Source: Acidimicrobiia bacterium (GTDB lineage Bacteria; Actinomycetota; Acidimicrobiia; Spongiisociales; UBA5794). Taken from it: DNA of 9,592 bases. Location: assembly GCA_013001485.1 (NCBI GenBank), contig JABDMN010000244.1:1-9592 (forward strand), in the 5' to 3' direction. The position numbers were made by a program, and so were the translations under genes. Shown here one piece after another: positions 1 through 5,825 of this stretch. The notes under the pieces were generated by a model. That model was not told where the DNA came from. It worked only from the letters and a program-made list of their open reading frames with translations, and made no database searches. Numbering within the stretch: position 1 is the stretch's first letter; each line of letters begins with the position of its first letter.

Positions 1-613
1 GGATGATCCCGACACGGTCGGCAATCCGCTCGACCTCGGGGAGGATGTGAGACGAGAGGAACACGGTGCGGCCGGAGGCGGTCACCTCTTCGACCATGCG
101 GTAGAACACTTGCTGGATCAGCGGGTCGAGAGCGTTCGTCGGCTCGTCGAGGATGAGCAGTTCTGGCTCGTGCATGAAGGCCTGGACGAGCCCGGCCTTC
201 TGCTTGTTGCCAGAGGAGTACTCACCGATCCTGACTGAAAGGTCGAGCTCGAGAGCGTCGGCGATCTCGTCGACCCGGTGCCAGGCATCGAATCCGCGCA
301 GATTGCCGAAATACCGGATCATCTCGCCACCCGTCAGCCTGTCGTACATGTCGAGCTCGCCGGGCAGGTACCCGACGCGGCGGTGGATCTCGATCGAGTC
401 GGTCTTTGCGTCGAGCCCCAACACGGTGGCGCTACCGCGCGTGGGGCGGATGAAGTCCATCAGCAACCGGATCGCGGTGGTCTTGCCCGCCCCGTTGGGG
501 CCCAAGAACCCGTACACCTCGCCAGTTGTCACCCGGAGGTCGAGGTCTTCGACACCTCTCTGCGAGGCGTAGTACTTGGTCAGCTCCTCAGTACGGATGG
601 CGAGTTCGGACAT
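1..613 (-). CDS. ABC transporter ATP-binding protein (3' end outside window)
   Basis: ATPase subunit of an ABC-2-type transporter, which would hydrolyse ATP at the inner face of the membrane to drive a separate permease. The first 204 residues are visible. Walker A is GPNGAGKTT (residues 38-46), the signature is SSGNK (133-137, in place of LSGGQ), Walker B with catalytic Glu is LLILDE (152-157), the D-loop is ALD (161-163) and the H-loop His is H189. The segment GYLPGEL near residue 81 and the YSSGNKQK signature fit the drug or antibiotic exporter-like branch. The start is ATG at 613; a TAGCGT box 9 nt upstream and no Shine-Dalgarno suggest a leaderless message. The C-terminus and any permease gene would lie to the left of base 1. 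It is divergent from the CDF gene. The substrate cannot be read from the ATPase. Confidence 0.93.
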   Translation of the reverse strand, partial: MSELAIRTEELTKYYASQRGVEDLDLRVTTGEVYGFLGPNGAGKTTAIRLLMDFIRPTRGSATVLGLDAKTDSIEIHRRVGYLPGELDMYDRLTGGEMIRYFGNLRGFDAWHRVDEIADALELDLSVRIGEYSSGNKQKAGLVQAFMHEPELLILDEPTNALDPLIQQVFYRMVEEVTASGRTVFLSSHILPEVERIADRVGII

Positions 614-622
614 GCGGAAGGA

Positions 623-628
623 ACGCTA
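623..628 (-). promoter_or_regulatory. Predicted -10 box, leaderless start of ABC ATPase gene
   Basis: TAGCGT on the minus strand matches TAnnnT and ends 9 nt before the ATG at 613. Transcription would therefore begin at or next to the start codon. No purine-rich ribosome binding site lies between them. No convincing -35 hexamer was seen. Confidence 0.45.
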
Positions 629-683
629 CCTCTCGTTCGAGGGATCGTTGCCGGCGGTCCGAGGAACGTGCCGATCACCGCCG

Positions 684-689
684 TACAAT
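684..689 (+). promoter_or_regulatory. Predicted -10 box, leaderless start of CDF-thrB operon
   Basis: TACAAT ends 8 nt before the ATG at 698 with no Shine-Dalgarno between, consistent with a leaderless transcript. It directly abuts the right arm (677-683) of a 7-bp inverted repeat whose left arm is 652-658. No good -35 box is visible. Confidence 0.5.
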
Positions 690-697
690 CTGCCGCC

Positions 698-1609
698 ATG
701 GCTACCGAATCACGGACTCTCGTCATCCTGGCGTTGATCGCCAACGCCATCATCGCCGTCATCAAGTTCATCGCCGCTGCGATTTCGGGCTCGTCGGCGA
801 TGCTTGCCGAAGCCTTCCACTCGGTGGCCGACTCCGGCAACCAGGGATTCCTTCTCAGGGGAGGCGCGGTCAGCCGCTACGCCGCCGACGTCAAGCACCC
901 CTTTGGTCGCGGCAAGGAGCTCTACTTCTGGAGCTTCATGGTTGCCGTGTTCCTGTTCGTCGGTGGCTCGGTGGTCGCCCTGCTCGAGGGTTGGGAGCGA
1001 TACCGGCACCCCGAGGACCACGGCGGCAGCCTCACCTTCAACCTCGTGGTGCTCGCGGTCGCCGCCCTTTTCGAGATCCTCATCGCATTCCGCCCTGCGT
1101 TGAAGGAGTTCAACCGGGTCCGCGCCGGCCGATCGCTGGTGGCAACCGTCCGCGACGCCAAGGATCCGGCGTTGCTGGTTGTGGTGTTCGAAGACACCGC
1201 AGCCGTCCTCGGTCTGTTCATCGCGGCCACCGGGCTCGTTCTCGCAGAGGTGACTGAGTGGTATCAGTGGGATGGCATTGCGTCGATGGCGATTGGTGTC
1301 CTGCTGGCCGTGGTGGCCTGGGTGCTGGCATTCGAGATGAAGGCGCTGCTGGTGGGTGAATCAGCGTCACGCCGGACCCGCTCTCTCATCCGGTCGGCGA
1401 CCCTGGCCGTTCCCGAGGTCGAGACCATTGGCCGGTTACTGACGATGCAGCTGTCGCCTCATGAGATCCTGGTCACGATGGACGTCGACCTGCGAGACGG
1501 TCTCACCGACCATCAGGTGGAGTCGGTGATCGACCAGATCGAACACCGCGTGCAAGACGTGGTTCCCGATGCCACGCGGATCTTTGTCGAGCTCGAGTCG
1601 CGACAATGA
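698..1609 (+). CDS. Cation diffusion facilitator, ZnT9 (SLC30A9)-like
   Basis: A 303-residue membrane transporter of the CDF family, which exports divalent cations such as Zn2+ from the cytosol in exchange for protons. It has about six hydrophobic segments, near residues 8-30, 33-53, 76-96, 113-131, 158-183 and 193-213, and a C-terminal cytoplasmic domain (about 225-303). The second segment holds H41 and D45 in the AFHSVADSGNQG motif. The fifth carries E165-D166 in FEDTAAVLG where YiiP-type members have HxxxD; this and the later LVTMDVDL segment recall the ZnT9 subfamily. ATG 698 is chosen because the TM1 leader starts there and TACAAT lies 8 nt upstream; the frame is open further upstream, but that part runs antisense to the ABC gene. 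Its stop overlaps the thrB start by 4 nt (ATGA). Metal specificity is not established. Confidence 0.88.
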   Translation: MATESRTLVILALIANAIIAVIKFIAAAISGSSAMLAEAFHSVADSGNQGFLLRGGAVSRYAADVKHPFGRGKELYFWSFMVAVFLFVGGSVVALLEGWERYRHPEDHGGSLTFNLVVLAVAALFEILIAFRPALKEFNRVRAGRSLVATVRDAKDPALLVVVFEDTAAVLGLFIAATGLVLAEVTEWYQWDGIASMAIGVLLAVVAWVLAFEMKALLVGESASRRTRSLIRSATLAVPEVETIGRLLTMQLSPHEILVTMDVDLRDGLTDHQVESVIDQIEHRVQDVVPDATRIFVELESRQ

Positions 1610-2448
1610 CCGGTCTGGCCTCCGCGCCGGCCTCCGCTGCCAATCTCGGGCCCGGCTTCGACGTCCTGGCGCTGGCTCTCGAGATTCGCTGCTCGGTGAA
1701 GGTGGCCGTGGCCGACGAGTGGTACGTGACCGAGCCAGGGCGGGATCGGGTTCCTCAAGAAGACGAGCTCGTGGTGAAAGCCGCTCGTGCAGTGACCTCG
1801 TCCCCACTCCACGTCGAGATCAACTCGTCGGTTCCCATCGGACGCGGGCTGGGGTCATCGGCCGCCCTCACCACTGCCACAGTGGCCGCTGCGGCACGCG
1901 CCCTCGGCGATGAGCTGGAGCTGGCCGAGCTGTTCTCGGCGGTTACCGAGTTGGAGGGTCATGCCGACAACGCTGCGGCTGCCGTGTACGGCGGGCTGGT
2001 CGCCTCAGTGGGGGGCCGGCCAGTGCGGCTTCAGGTGCACCCCTCACTGACCATCGTCGTGGGCGTGCCCGAGGCCAAGCTTTCCACGGGGAAGGCTCGG
2101 TCCGTGATGCCAGATGGTGTCGGCCTCGACGGATTGGTGGGCGCAGTTGCCCGCACCGTCGCTCTCGTGGCCGGCATGCGTGACGGTGACGGTTCGGTTC
2201 TGCGGCTGGCCCGGGGCGACGATGTGCATGAGGTCGCTCGGGAGTCTCTGTCTCCAGTGTCGAGCAGACTCATCGAGGCCGCCCTCGACGCAGGAGCTCT
2301 GCATGCCGCGTGGTCGGGTGCCGGGCCGAGTGCCTTGGCAGTGGTCGATGAGGTTGCAGTCGAGGCTGTGTGCGATGCGATGGCCGAGGTGCTCGGCGAT
2401 GAGGGCGAAGTGCTGACGCCGGACATCGCCGTCGACGGCGTCATCTAG
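1606..2448 (+). CDS. thrB: Homoserine kinase (GHMP kinase family)
   Basis: Homoserine kinase (EC 2.7.1.39) phosphorylates homoserine with ATP to O-phosphohomoserine, the penultimate step of threonine synthesis, in the cytosol. The 280-residue protein is slightly short for the family (about 300). Motif 1 is APASAANLGPGFD (7-19), the ATP loop is PIGRGLGSSAA (77-87), EGHADN (117-122) replaces the common EGHPDN, STGKAR (160-165) carries the expected Arg, and motif 3 is SGAGPS (237-242). Motifs 1 and STxxAR favour homoserine kinase over other GHMP kinases. ATG 1606 overlaps the CDF stop in ATGA, so it is probably translated by reinitiation. No hom or thrC gene is present in the window. The C-terminus converges on the phosphatase gene and the two stops share one CTAG. 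Confidence 0.88.
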   Translation: MTGLASAPASAANLGPGFDVLALALEIRCSVKVAVADEWYVTEPGRDRVPQEDELVVKAARAVTSSPLHVEINSSVPIGRGLGSSAALTTATVAAAARALGDELELAELFSAVTELEGHADNAAAAVYGGLVASVGGRPVRLQVHPSLTIVVGVPEAKLSTGKARSVMPDGVGLDGLVGAVARTVALVAGMRDGDGSVLRLARGDDVHEVARESLSPVSSRLIEAALDAGALHAAWSGAGPSALAVVDEVAVEAVCDAMAEVLGDEGEVLTPDIAVDGVI

Positions 2449-2837
2449 CCGAAGCGTTCGTTGACGGCGTCGCGGATCTCGTCGCGAATTCTGCGATACA
2501 CGTCGAGGGGAAGCCCATACGGGTCCTCGATCGGAACTCCCAGCGGGTGGAGCAGCTCGGCGTGGCCGCCCACCCTCGCTATTTCTTCGATGTGCTCTGG
2601 TGTCATCGCGTAGATCGCATCCCATTCGTCGGCGATGACGTCAGCTAAAGGCTGGGCACGATGTTTGGTGAGGTCGATGTCGATCTCGGCGAGCGCAGTC
2701 GTCGCGTCGGCGGTGGCCCGGTTGCCGTCGATGGCCCAGGTTCCGGCGCTCCCGGCCTCTATGCCGCGGTCGCGAGCGATGGCTTCCGCCATCGCCGAGC
2801 GGCAGATGTTGCCCGTGCAGACAAACAGGATGGCCAT
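2445..2837 (-). CDS. Low-molecular-weight protein-tyrosine phosphatase family protein
   Basis: A 130-residue cytosolic phosphatase of the LMW-PTP/arsenate reductase fold. The P-loop CTGNICRS covers residues 7-14, with nucleophile C7 and R13, and the general-acid loop is EDPYG with D105. Residue 11 is Ile; in Bacillus YwlE, Thr at this site favours phosphoarginine and Ile shifts activity to phosphotyrosine, so a phosphotyrosine substrate is inferred. The frame is open upstream to 2987, but that part overlaps the preceding gene and has no family similarity; ATG 2837 puts the P-loop at the normal N-terminal position. It lies 4 nt after the stop of the amidotransferase-like gene and is probably its operon partner. 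No tyrosine kinase is in the window, so the target is unknown. An arsenate reductase role is less likely. Confidence 0.87.
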   Translation of the reverse strand: MAILFVCTGNICRSAMAEAIARDRGIEAGSAGTWAIDGNRATADATTALAEIDIDLTKHRAQPLADVIADEWDAIYAMTPEHIEEIARVGGHAELLHPLGVPIEDPYGLPLDVYRRIRDEIRDAVNERFG

Positions 2838-2841
2838 GGCC

Positions 2842-3567
2842 TCAGGCCGAGGCTGCAGCAACGAGGGCGTCGAACAAACGGTGGGAGTGGATGTCGTCCC
2901 GGTCCCCCAGGTACTCGGGGTGCCATTGCACGGCCAGGAGATCCCAATCCTCGTCCTCGTGCTGGAGGGCCTCGACGACCCCGTCATCTGCCCAGGCCAC
3001 AGGACGCAAGCCGTCCCCGAGGTCCTTCACAGCTTGATGGTGGATCGAGTTCACCATCACGTCGCTCTCCTGCATCGCCAACGCCACGCGTGACTCGTCC
3101 TCGACCTTGACGTGCTGGTGGCGCTCCCACACGCCGCTGCCGACCACGCTGTGTTCCATCGAGCCAACCTCGGTGGGGAGGTCAACGAAGAGCGTTGCTC
3201 CCAAAGCGACGTTCATCACCTGGAGGCCCCGGCATATGGCCAGAGTTGGCAGCTTTGTCTGGTGAGCGACTCGTGCCAGGGCCAGCTCGAAGGCGTCCCG
3301 ATCGAAGTCGATGCCGTAGCAAGTTTCGTCGGCCTGGGACCCATACCTCGCCGGGTCCATGTCGCCCCCACCGGACAGCACCAGACCATCGAGCCGGGAG
3401 ACAAGCCCCTCGATCCGCGGTTCGGGCATCGGAGGGAGCAGCACGGGCACGCCCCCAGCGCGAAGTACCGAATCCGAGTAGGTGTGCGCAAGCGTGTTGG
3501 CGACGATCTCGCCGGCGGACGAGACGACAGATCGCGCCTGAGTGGTGATGCCGATGAGAGGTCCCAT
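2842..3567 (-). CDS. Gamma-glutamyl-gamma-aminobutyrate hydrolase-like (peptidase C26, class I GATase fold)
   Basis: A 241-residue stand-alone class I glutamine-amidotransferase-fold hydrolase related to PuuD, which cleaves gamma-glutamyl bonds. It opens with PLIGITT, has the oxyanion region LSGGGDMDPARYG (64-76), nucleophile C112 in the AICRGLQVMNV elbow, and catalytic His/Glu in QWHPE (214-218). ATG 3567 is preferred because family proteins start just before PLIGITT and TAGCCT lies 9 nt upstream; an in-frame GTG at 3576 would add three residues. It heads a minus-strand unit with the LMW phosphatase 4 nt downstream. The natural substrate is uncertain: no putrescine-pathway genes are nearby, so the name reflects family membership only. 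The divergent side holds bS22 and the racemase-like gene. Confidence 0.85.
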   Translation of the reverse strand: MGPLIGITTQARSVVSSAGEIVANTLAHTYSDSVLRAGGVPVLLPPMPEPRIEGLVSRLDGLVLSGGGDMDPARYGSQADETCYGIDFDRDAFELALARVAHQTKLPTLAICRGLQVMNVALGATLFVDLPTEVGSMEHSVVGSGVWERHQHVKVEDESRVALAMQESDVMVNSIHHQAVKDLGDGLRPVAWADDGVVEALQHEDEDWDLLAVQWHPEYLGDRDDIHSHRLFDALVAAASA

Positions 3568-3576
3568 GAGGGCCAC

Positions 3577-3582
3577 AGGCTA
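3577..3582 (-). promoter_or_regulatory. Predicted -10 box of the amidotransferase-like gene
   Basis: TAGCCT on the minus strand ends 9 nt before ATG 3567. The spacing matches the other predicted leaderless starts in this window and supports 3567 over the upstream GTG at 3576. Confidence 0.4.
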
Positions 3583-3622
3583 GGGGAGCGGTGTGAAACC
3601 GGTGCCCGGGCTTGCGGCTGAG

Positions 3623-3661
3623 GCGAAGAGGCGCCAACCTGTGCGGCGCACACCTCTTCGC
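3623..3661. repeat. Imperfect inverted repeat / bulged stem-loop in divergent intergenic region
   Basis: GCGAAGAGG (3623-3631) is perfectly complementary to CCTCTTCGC (3653-3661). Immediately inside, TGTGC (3640-3644) pairs with GCACA (3648-3652) around a GGC loop. The right arm of 14 nt is thus fully and contiguously paired, and the left arm has one 8-nt bulge (3632-3639). A competing inner pairing is GCGCC (3631-3635) with GGCGC (3645-3649). No T-run follows on either strand, so it does not look like an intrinsic terminator. It lies between the amidotransferase-like gene and bS22 and could be an mRNA leader structure of bS22 or a protein-binding site. Confidence 0.6.
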
Positions 3662-3682
3662 GGTGGGCAGTTCACACGTCGA

Positions 3683-3688
3683 TAGAAA
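3683..3688 (+). promoter_or_regulatory. Weak candidate -10 box for bS22 gene
   Basis: TAGAAA ends 9 nt before ATG 3698 but lacks the usual final T of TAnnnT. It is proposed mainly because its spacing agrees with other starts here. If transcription instead begins further upstream, the stem-loop at 3623-3661 would be in the leader. Confidence 0.25.
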
Positions 3689-3697
3689 GATTCGTGC

Positions 3698-3790
3698 ATG
3701 GGTTCGCTGGTCAAAAAGCGGCGCAAGAAGATGTCCAAGCACAAGTACCGGAAGCGCCTCAAGGCGAACCGGCACAAGCGGAAGCGCTAG
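3698..3790 (+). CDS. Small ribosomal subunit protein bS22 (AURKAIP1/COX24-domain mini-protein)
   Basis: A 30-residue, extremely basic protein: 17 of 30 residues are Lys or Arg, plus two His. It begins MGSLVKKRRKKMSKHKYRKR and ends in a Lys/Arg-rich tail. The MGS(V/L)xKKRRKxMSKxKxRK pattern is that of the actinobacterial AURKAIP1/COX24-domain proteins, identified in the Mycobacterium smegmatis ribosome as bS22, which sits near the decoding centre of the small subunit. It is a little shorter than the 32-33 residues I expect for relatives, the missing part being the C-terminal tail. ATG 3698 and TAG 3788-3790 are unambiguous. No strong Shine-Dalgarno is present (AGAAAGA upstream is weak). A GC-rich hairpin with a pyrimidine tail follows 8 nt after the stop, so it is probably monocistronic. 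Confidence 0.88.
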   Translation: MGSLVKKRRKKMSKHKYRKRLKANRHKRKR

Positions 3791-3797
3791 ACACCGC

Positions 3798-3821
3798 GCC
3801 GCCCACCGGCGGCTCTCTCTC
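3798..3821 (+). terminator. Probable intrinsic terminator after bS22
   Basis: GCCGCC (3798-3803) and GGCGGC (3808-3813) form a 6-bp all-GC stem with a CACC loop, followed by the pyrimidine run TCTCTCTC (3814-3821). The position just after the bS22 stop and before the racemase promoter fits termination of a single-gene transcript. The tail is a mixed T/C tract, so efficiency is uncertain. Confidence 0.5.
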
Positions 3822-3853
3822 GCATGCCTACCTGGGCCGGTTCGTCGCGCCCG

Positions 3854-3859
3854 TAGAGT
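3854..3859 (+). promoter_or_regulatory. Predicted -10 box, leaderless start of racemase-like gene
   Basis: TAGAGT ends 7 nt before ATG 3867 with no Shine-Dalgarno between. This is consistent with transcription starting at the start codon. Confidence 0.45.
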
Positions 3860-3866
3860 CGTTCGC

Positions 3867-4562
3867 ATGAAGACCATCGGCTTGATCGGCGGCATGAGCT
3901 GGGAATCCTCGGCCGAGTACTACCGGATCATCAACCAGGCAGTGGCACGCGAGCGAGGCGGTCATTCGTCCGCCAGACTCGTCATGGTGTCGGTCGACTT
4001 CGCTGAGGTCGAGGCGTTGCAGCAGGCGGGTGGTTGGGATTCAGCAGCGTCCCTGCTGGCGGATGCTGCTCGGTCGCTCGAAGCCGCCGGAGCCGGTTGC
4101 GTCGTGATCTGCACCAACACCATGCACCTGGTGGCCGACGAGGTGCAGGCGGCCGTGACCATTCCGTTGATCCATATCGCCGATGCGACAGCCGAGGCCG
4201 TGTCCAGAGCCGGCCTTCCCTCCGTCGGGTTGTTGGGAACCCGATTCACGATGGAGATGGACTTCTACAAGGGCCGTCTCGTCGATCGCCATGGCCTGGC
4301 CGTGCTGGTTCCCTCAGAAACGGACCGAACCACCGTCCATGACGTCATCTACGACGAACTCGTTCACGGGGAGATCGTCGACTCCTCACGTCATGCCTAT
4401 CTCGAGATCATCGACCGGCTCGTTGGCCTCGGTGCCCAGGGCGTGATTCTGGGATGCACGGAGATCGGGTTGCTCGTGGATGACACAGTCACCGATGTCC
4501 CGCTCTTCGATACGACCCGAATTCACGCCGAAGCGGCAGTGAGCTGGGCATTGCTTTCCTGA
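3867..4562 (+). CDS. Aspartate/glutamate racemase family protein
   Basis: A 231-residue cytosolic, PLP-independent amino-acid racemase of the Asp/Glu racemase superfamily (YgeA-like branch), which interconverts L- and D-amino acids by a two-cysteine mechanism. The N-terminus MKTIGLIGGMSWESSAEYY is the family opening. The two catalytic Cys are C82 in ICTNTMH and C197 in LGCTEIGLL. Length is normal. ATG 3867 is chosen from the family N-terminus and the TAGAGT box 7 nt upstream; the frame is open back to 3612, but that stretch crosses bS22 and the control region. Its last 13 codons, stop included, overlap the tail of the convergent O-antigen-ligase-like gene (4523-4562). The substrate (Asp, Glu or another amino acid) cannot be told; both Cys are present, so activity is expected. 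Confidence 0.9.
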   Translation: MKTIGLIGGMSWESSAEYYRIINQAVARERGGHSSARLVMVSVDFAEVEALQQAGGWDSAASLLADAARSLEAAGAGCVVICTNTMHLVADEVQAAVTIPLIHIADATAEAVSRAGLPSVGLLGTRFTMEMDFYKGRLVDRHGLAVLVPSETDRTTVHDVIYDELVHGEIVDSSRHAYLEIIDRLVGLGAQGVILGCTEIGLLVDDTVTDVPLFDTTRIHAEAAVSWALLS

Positions 4563-5815
4563 GTCGGGGACTCCCGGCTCAACGCCTCCACCATGCCAAG
4601 CCACAACGCGGTCATCACCAGTCCGTTCGGATGGCTGTAGGGGAACTTGTCGAACGCCCAGAAGGGCAGGAATCCCACGAAGACCACCACTGCTGCCGGG
4701 CCGGCCCTGATCGCGCCGAGCGCCAGGCCACCGAGCGCCACAAGCAGGGCGATTCCCCACACGAGGCCGTCCTCTGCCGCCACGAGGACAGGAACCGCAT
4801 GGACATCCTTCGGGTTCTCGGCGGCGTACTCGGATTCCACCGTCACGCCGTAGTTGCCGGGTCCCACACCTACCAGGGCATGGTCGCCGATCACGGTGAC
4901 CGCCTCGCGCAGCAATGTCACTCGACCGGTCGTGAGACGATCGAGACCCTCCCGCTCGTCGCCGAGTGTCCTTCCCTTCCAACCGTCGAGGGCAATGATC
5001 GTGGGCACGGCGACGGCGACGATGAGAACGACCGTGGGCAGTGCATAACGGCGAGGATCCCGGGCGATCCCCCACGCCAGAGCCGCGATGACGAGCACGA
5101 TGCCAATCAGCGCCATTCTGGAGTACGTGAGCCCGAGCGGCACTGCTGCGAGTGCGATCCCGGCGAGCCACGCCGGGGACGGCCGGATCCTTGTCGCAGT
5201 GACCACGCCAAGCGTGGCTGCCAACATCGCTACGCCCGTCAGCACGTACTCGTGGATCATCGTGCCCTTGATTGCGACGAACCCATCGAGCAAGCGGAAG
5301 TCCACTGCGGATCGCTCTCCCCAGGCGGAGAGCCCGACCGGTCCACGGTTGGCCATCTGGGCAATGCCGATCAGGGCCTGCACACCCACCGTGATGAGCA
5401 GCGGCGCAACCACGAAGCGGCGGCGATCCTCCGGGGAGAGCTGGGTGATGAACGAGGTGGTGACGAACAGCCCGGCCAGCCGCAGGATGAGGGCAACGGC
5501 TCGCCATGTGGGAGTGAATACCGCTGACACGACGGCACCTGCCAGCAACAGCAACATGATCCCGGTTCCCCAGCCCACGTCGCGCCTACGAAGACGCTCA
5601 ACGGCTCCGGGAAGCCCAAGGAGGGCGATGGTCGCCAGCGCGATGTCGAAGGGCTGGATCACGACCAGGCGGCTGTAGCCGTCTGCGGTGCCCGGGACGG
5701 CGTCCAGGAGGGCGCTCACCTCGATCGGCAGCATCACGATCAGGGCGACAAGGGCACTGCGCAGATAGAAGGCGGCCCGGTCTGACTCCTGGTGCGCGTG
5801 CGTCACGCCAGCCAT
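4523..5815 (-). CDS. O-antigen ligase/polymerase-like polytopic membrane protein (Wzy_C type)
   Basis: A 430-residue integral membrane protein with about ten or more hydrophobic segments between residues 17 and 410. It looks like the WaaL/Wzy O-antigen ligase superfamily, which transfers or polymerises lipid-linked glycans on the outer face of the membrane. Supporting marks are LTYSR (229-233) before a TM segment, a large hydrophilic loop (about 275-340) with R298 and HALVGVGPGNYG (312-323), and H339 ahead of VPVLVAAEDGL, resembling the H-x3-L-x4-E-x-G ending of the Wzy_C domain. ATG 5815 lies 10 nt after the PAC2 stop, so the two are probably co-transcribed; no strong Shine-Dalgarno is visible. 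No glycosyltransferases are near, so the substrate is unknown, and a cell-envelope glycan is inferred. The 3' end overlaps the racemase gene by 40 nt tail to tail. Confidence 0.75.
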   Translation of the reverse strand: MAGVTHAHQESDRAAFYLRSALVALIVMLPIEVSALLDAVPGTADGYSRLVVIQPFDIALATIALLGLPGAVERLRRRDVGWGTGIMLLLLAGAVVSAVFTPTWRAVALILRLAGLFVTTSFITQLSPEDRRRFVVAPLLITVGVQALIGIAQMANRGPVGLSAWGERSAVDFRLLDGFVAIKGTMIHEYVLTGVAMLAATLGVVTATRIRPSPAWLAGIALAAVPLGLTYSRMALIGIVLVIAALAWGIARDPRRYALPTVVLIVAVAVPTIIALDGWKGRTLGDEREGLDRLTTGRVTLLREAVTVIGDHALVGVGPGNYGVTVESEYAAENPKDVHAVPVLVAAEDGLVWGIALLVALGGLALGAIRAGPAAVVVFVGFLPFWAFDKFPYSHPNGLVMTALWLGMVEALSRESPTQESNAQLTAASA

Positions 5816-5825
5816 TGTCGGCCGA

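Noticed and set aside
621..638. GAACG-8 nt-CGTTC inverted repeat over the ABC -10 box
   Set aside because: Arms of only 5 bp are expected often by chance, and nothing else supports an operator.
278..697. Upstream extension of the CDF reading frame
   Set aside because: It is antisense to the ABC ATPase and has no transporter similarity. The TM1 leader and the -10 box support ATG 698.
2427..2440. 14-bp perfect palindrome CGCCGTCGACGGCG as a thrB terminator
   Set aside because: It lies inside the coding sequence, folds to only a 5-bp stem with a TCGA loop, and no T-run follows.
2838..2987. Upstream extension of the phosphatase frame
   Set aside because: It would lie inside the amidotransferase-like gene and push the P-loop 50 residues inward. 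Family members start right before it.
3612..3866. Upstream extension of the racemase frame
   Set aside because: It crosses the bS22 gene and its terminator in another frame and lacks family similarity. MKTIGLIGGM at 3867 is the family start.
4631..5527. A 298-codon open frame on the plus strand
   Set aside because: It lies opposite the O-antigen-ligase-like gene. Its translation is rich in charged residues with no domain pattern.
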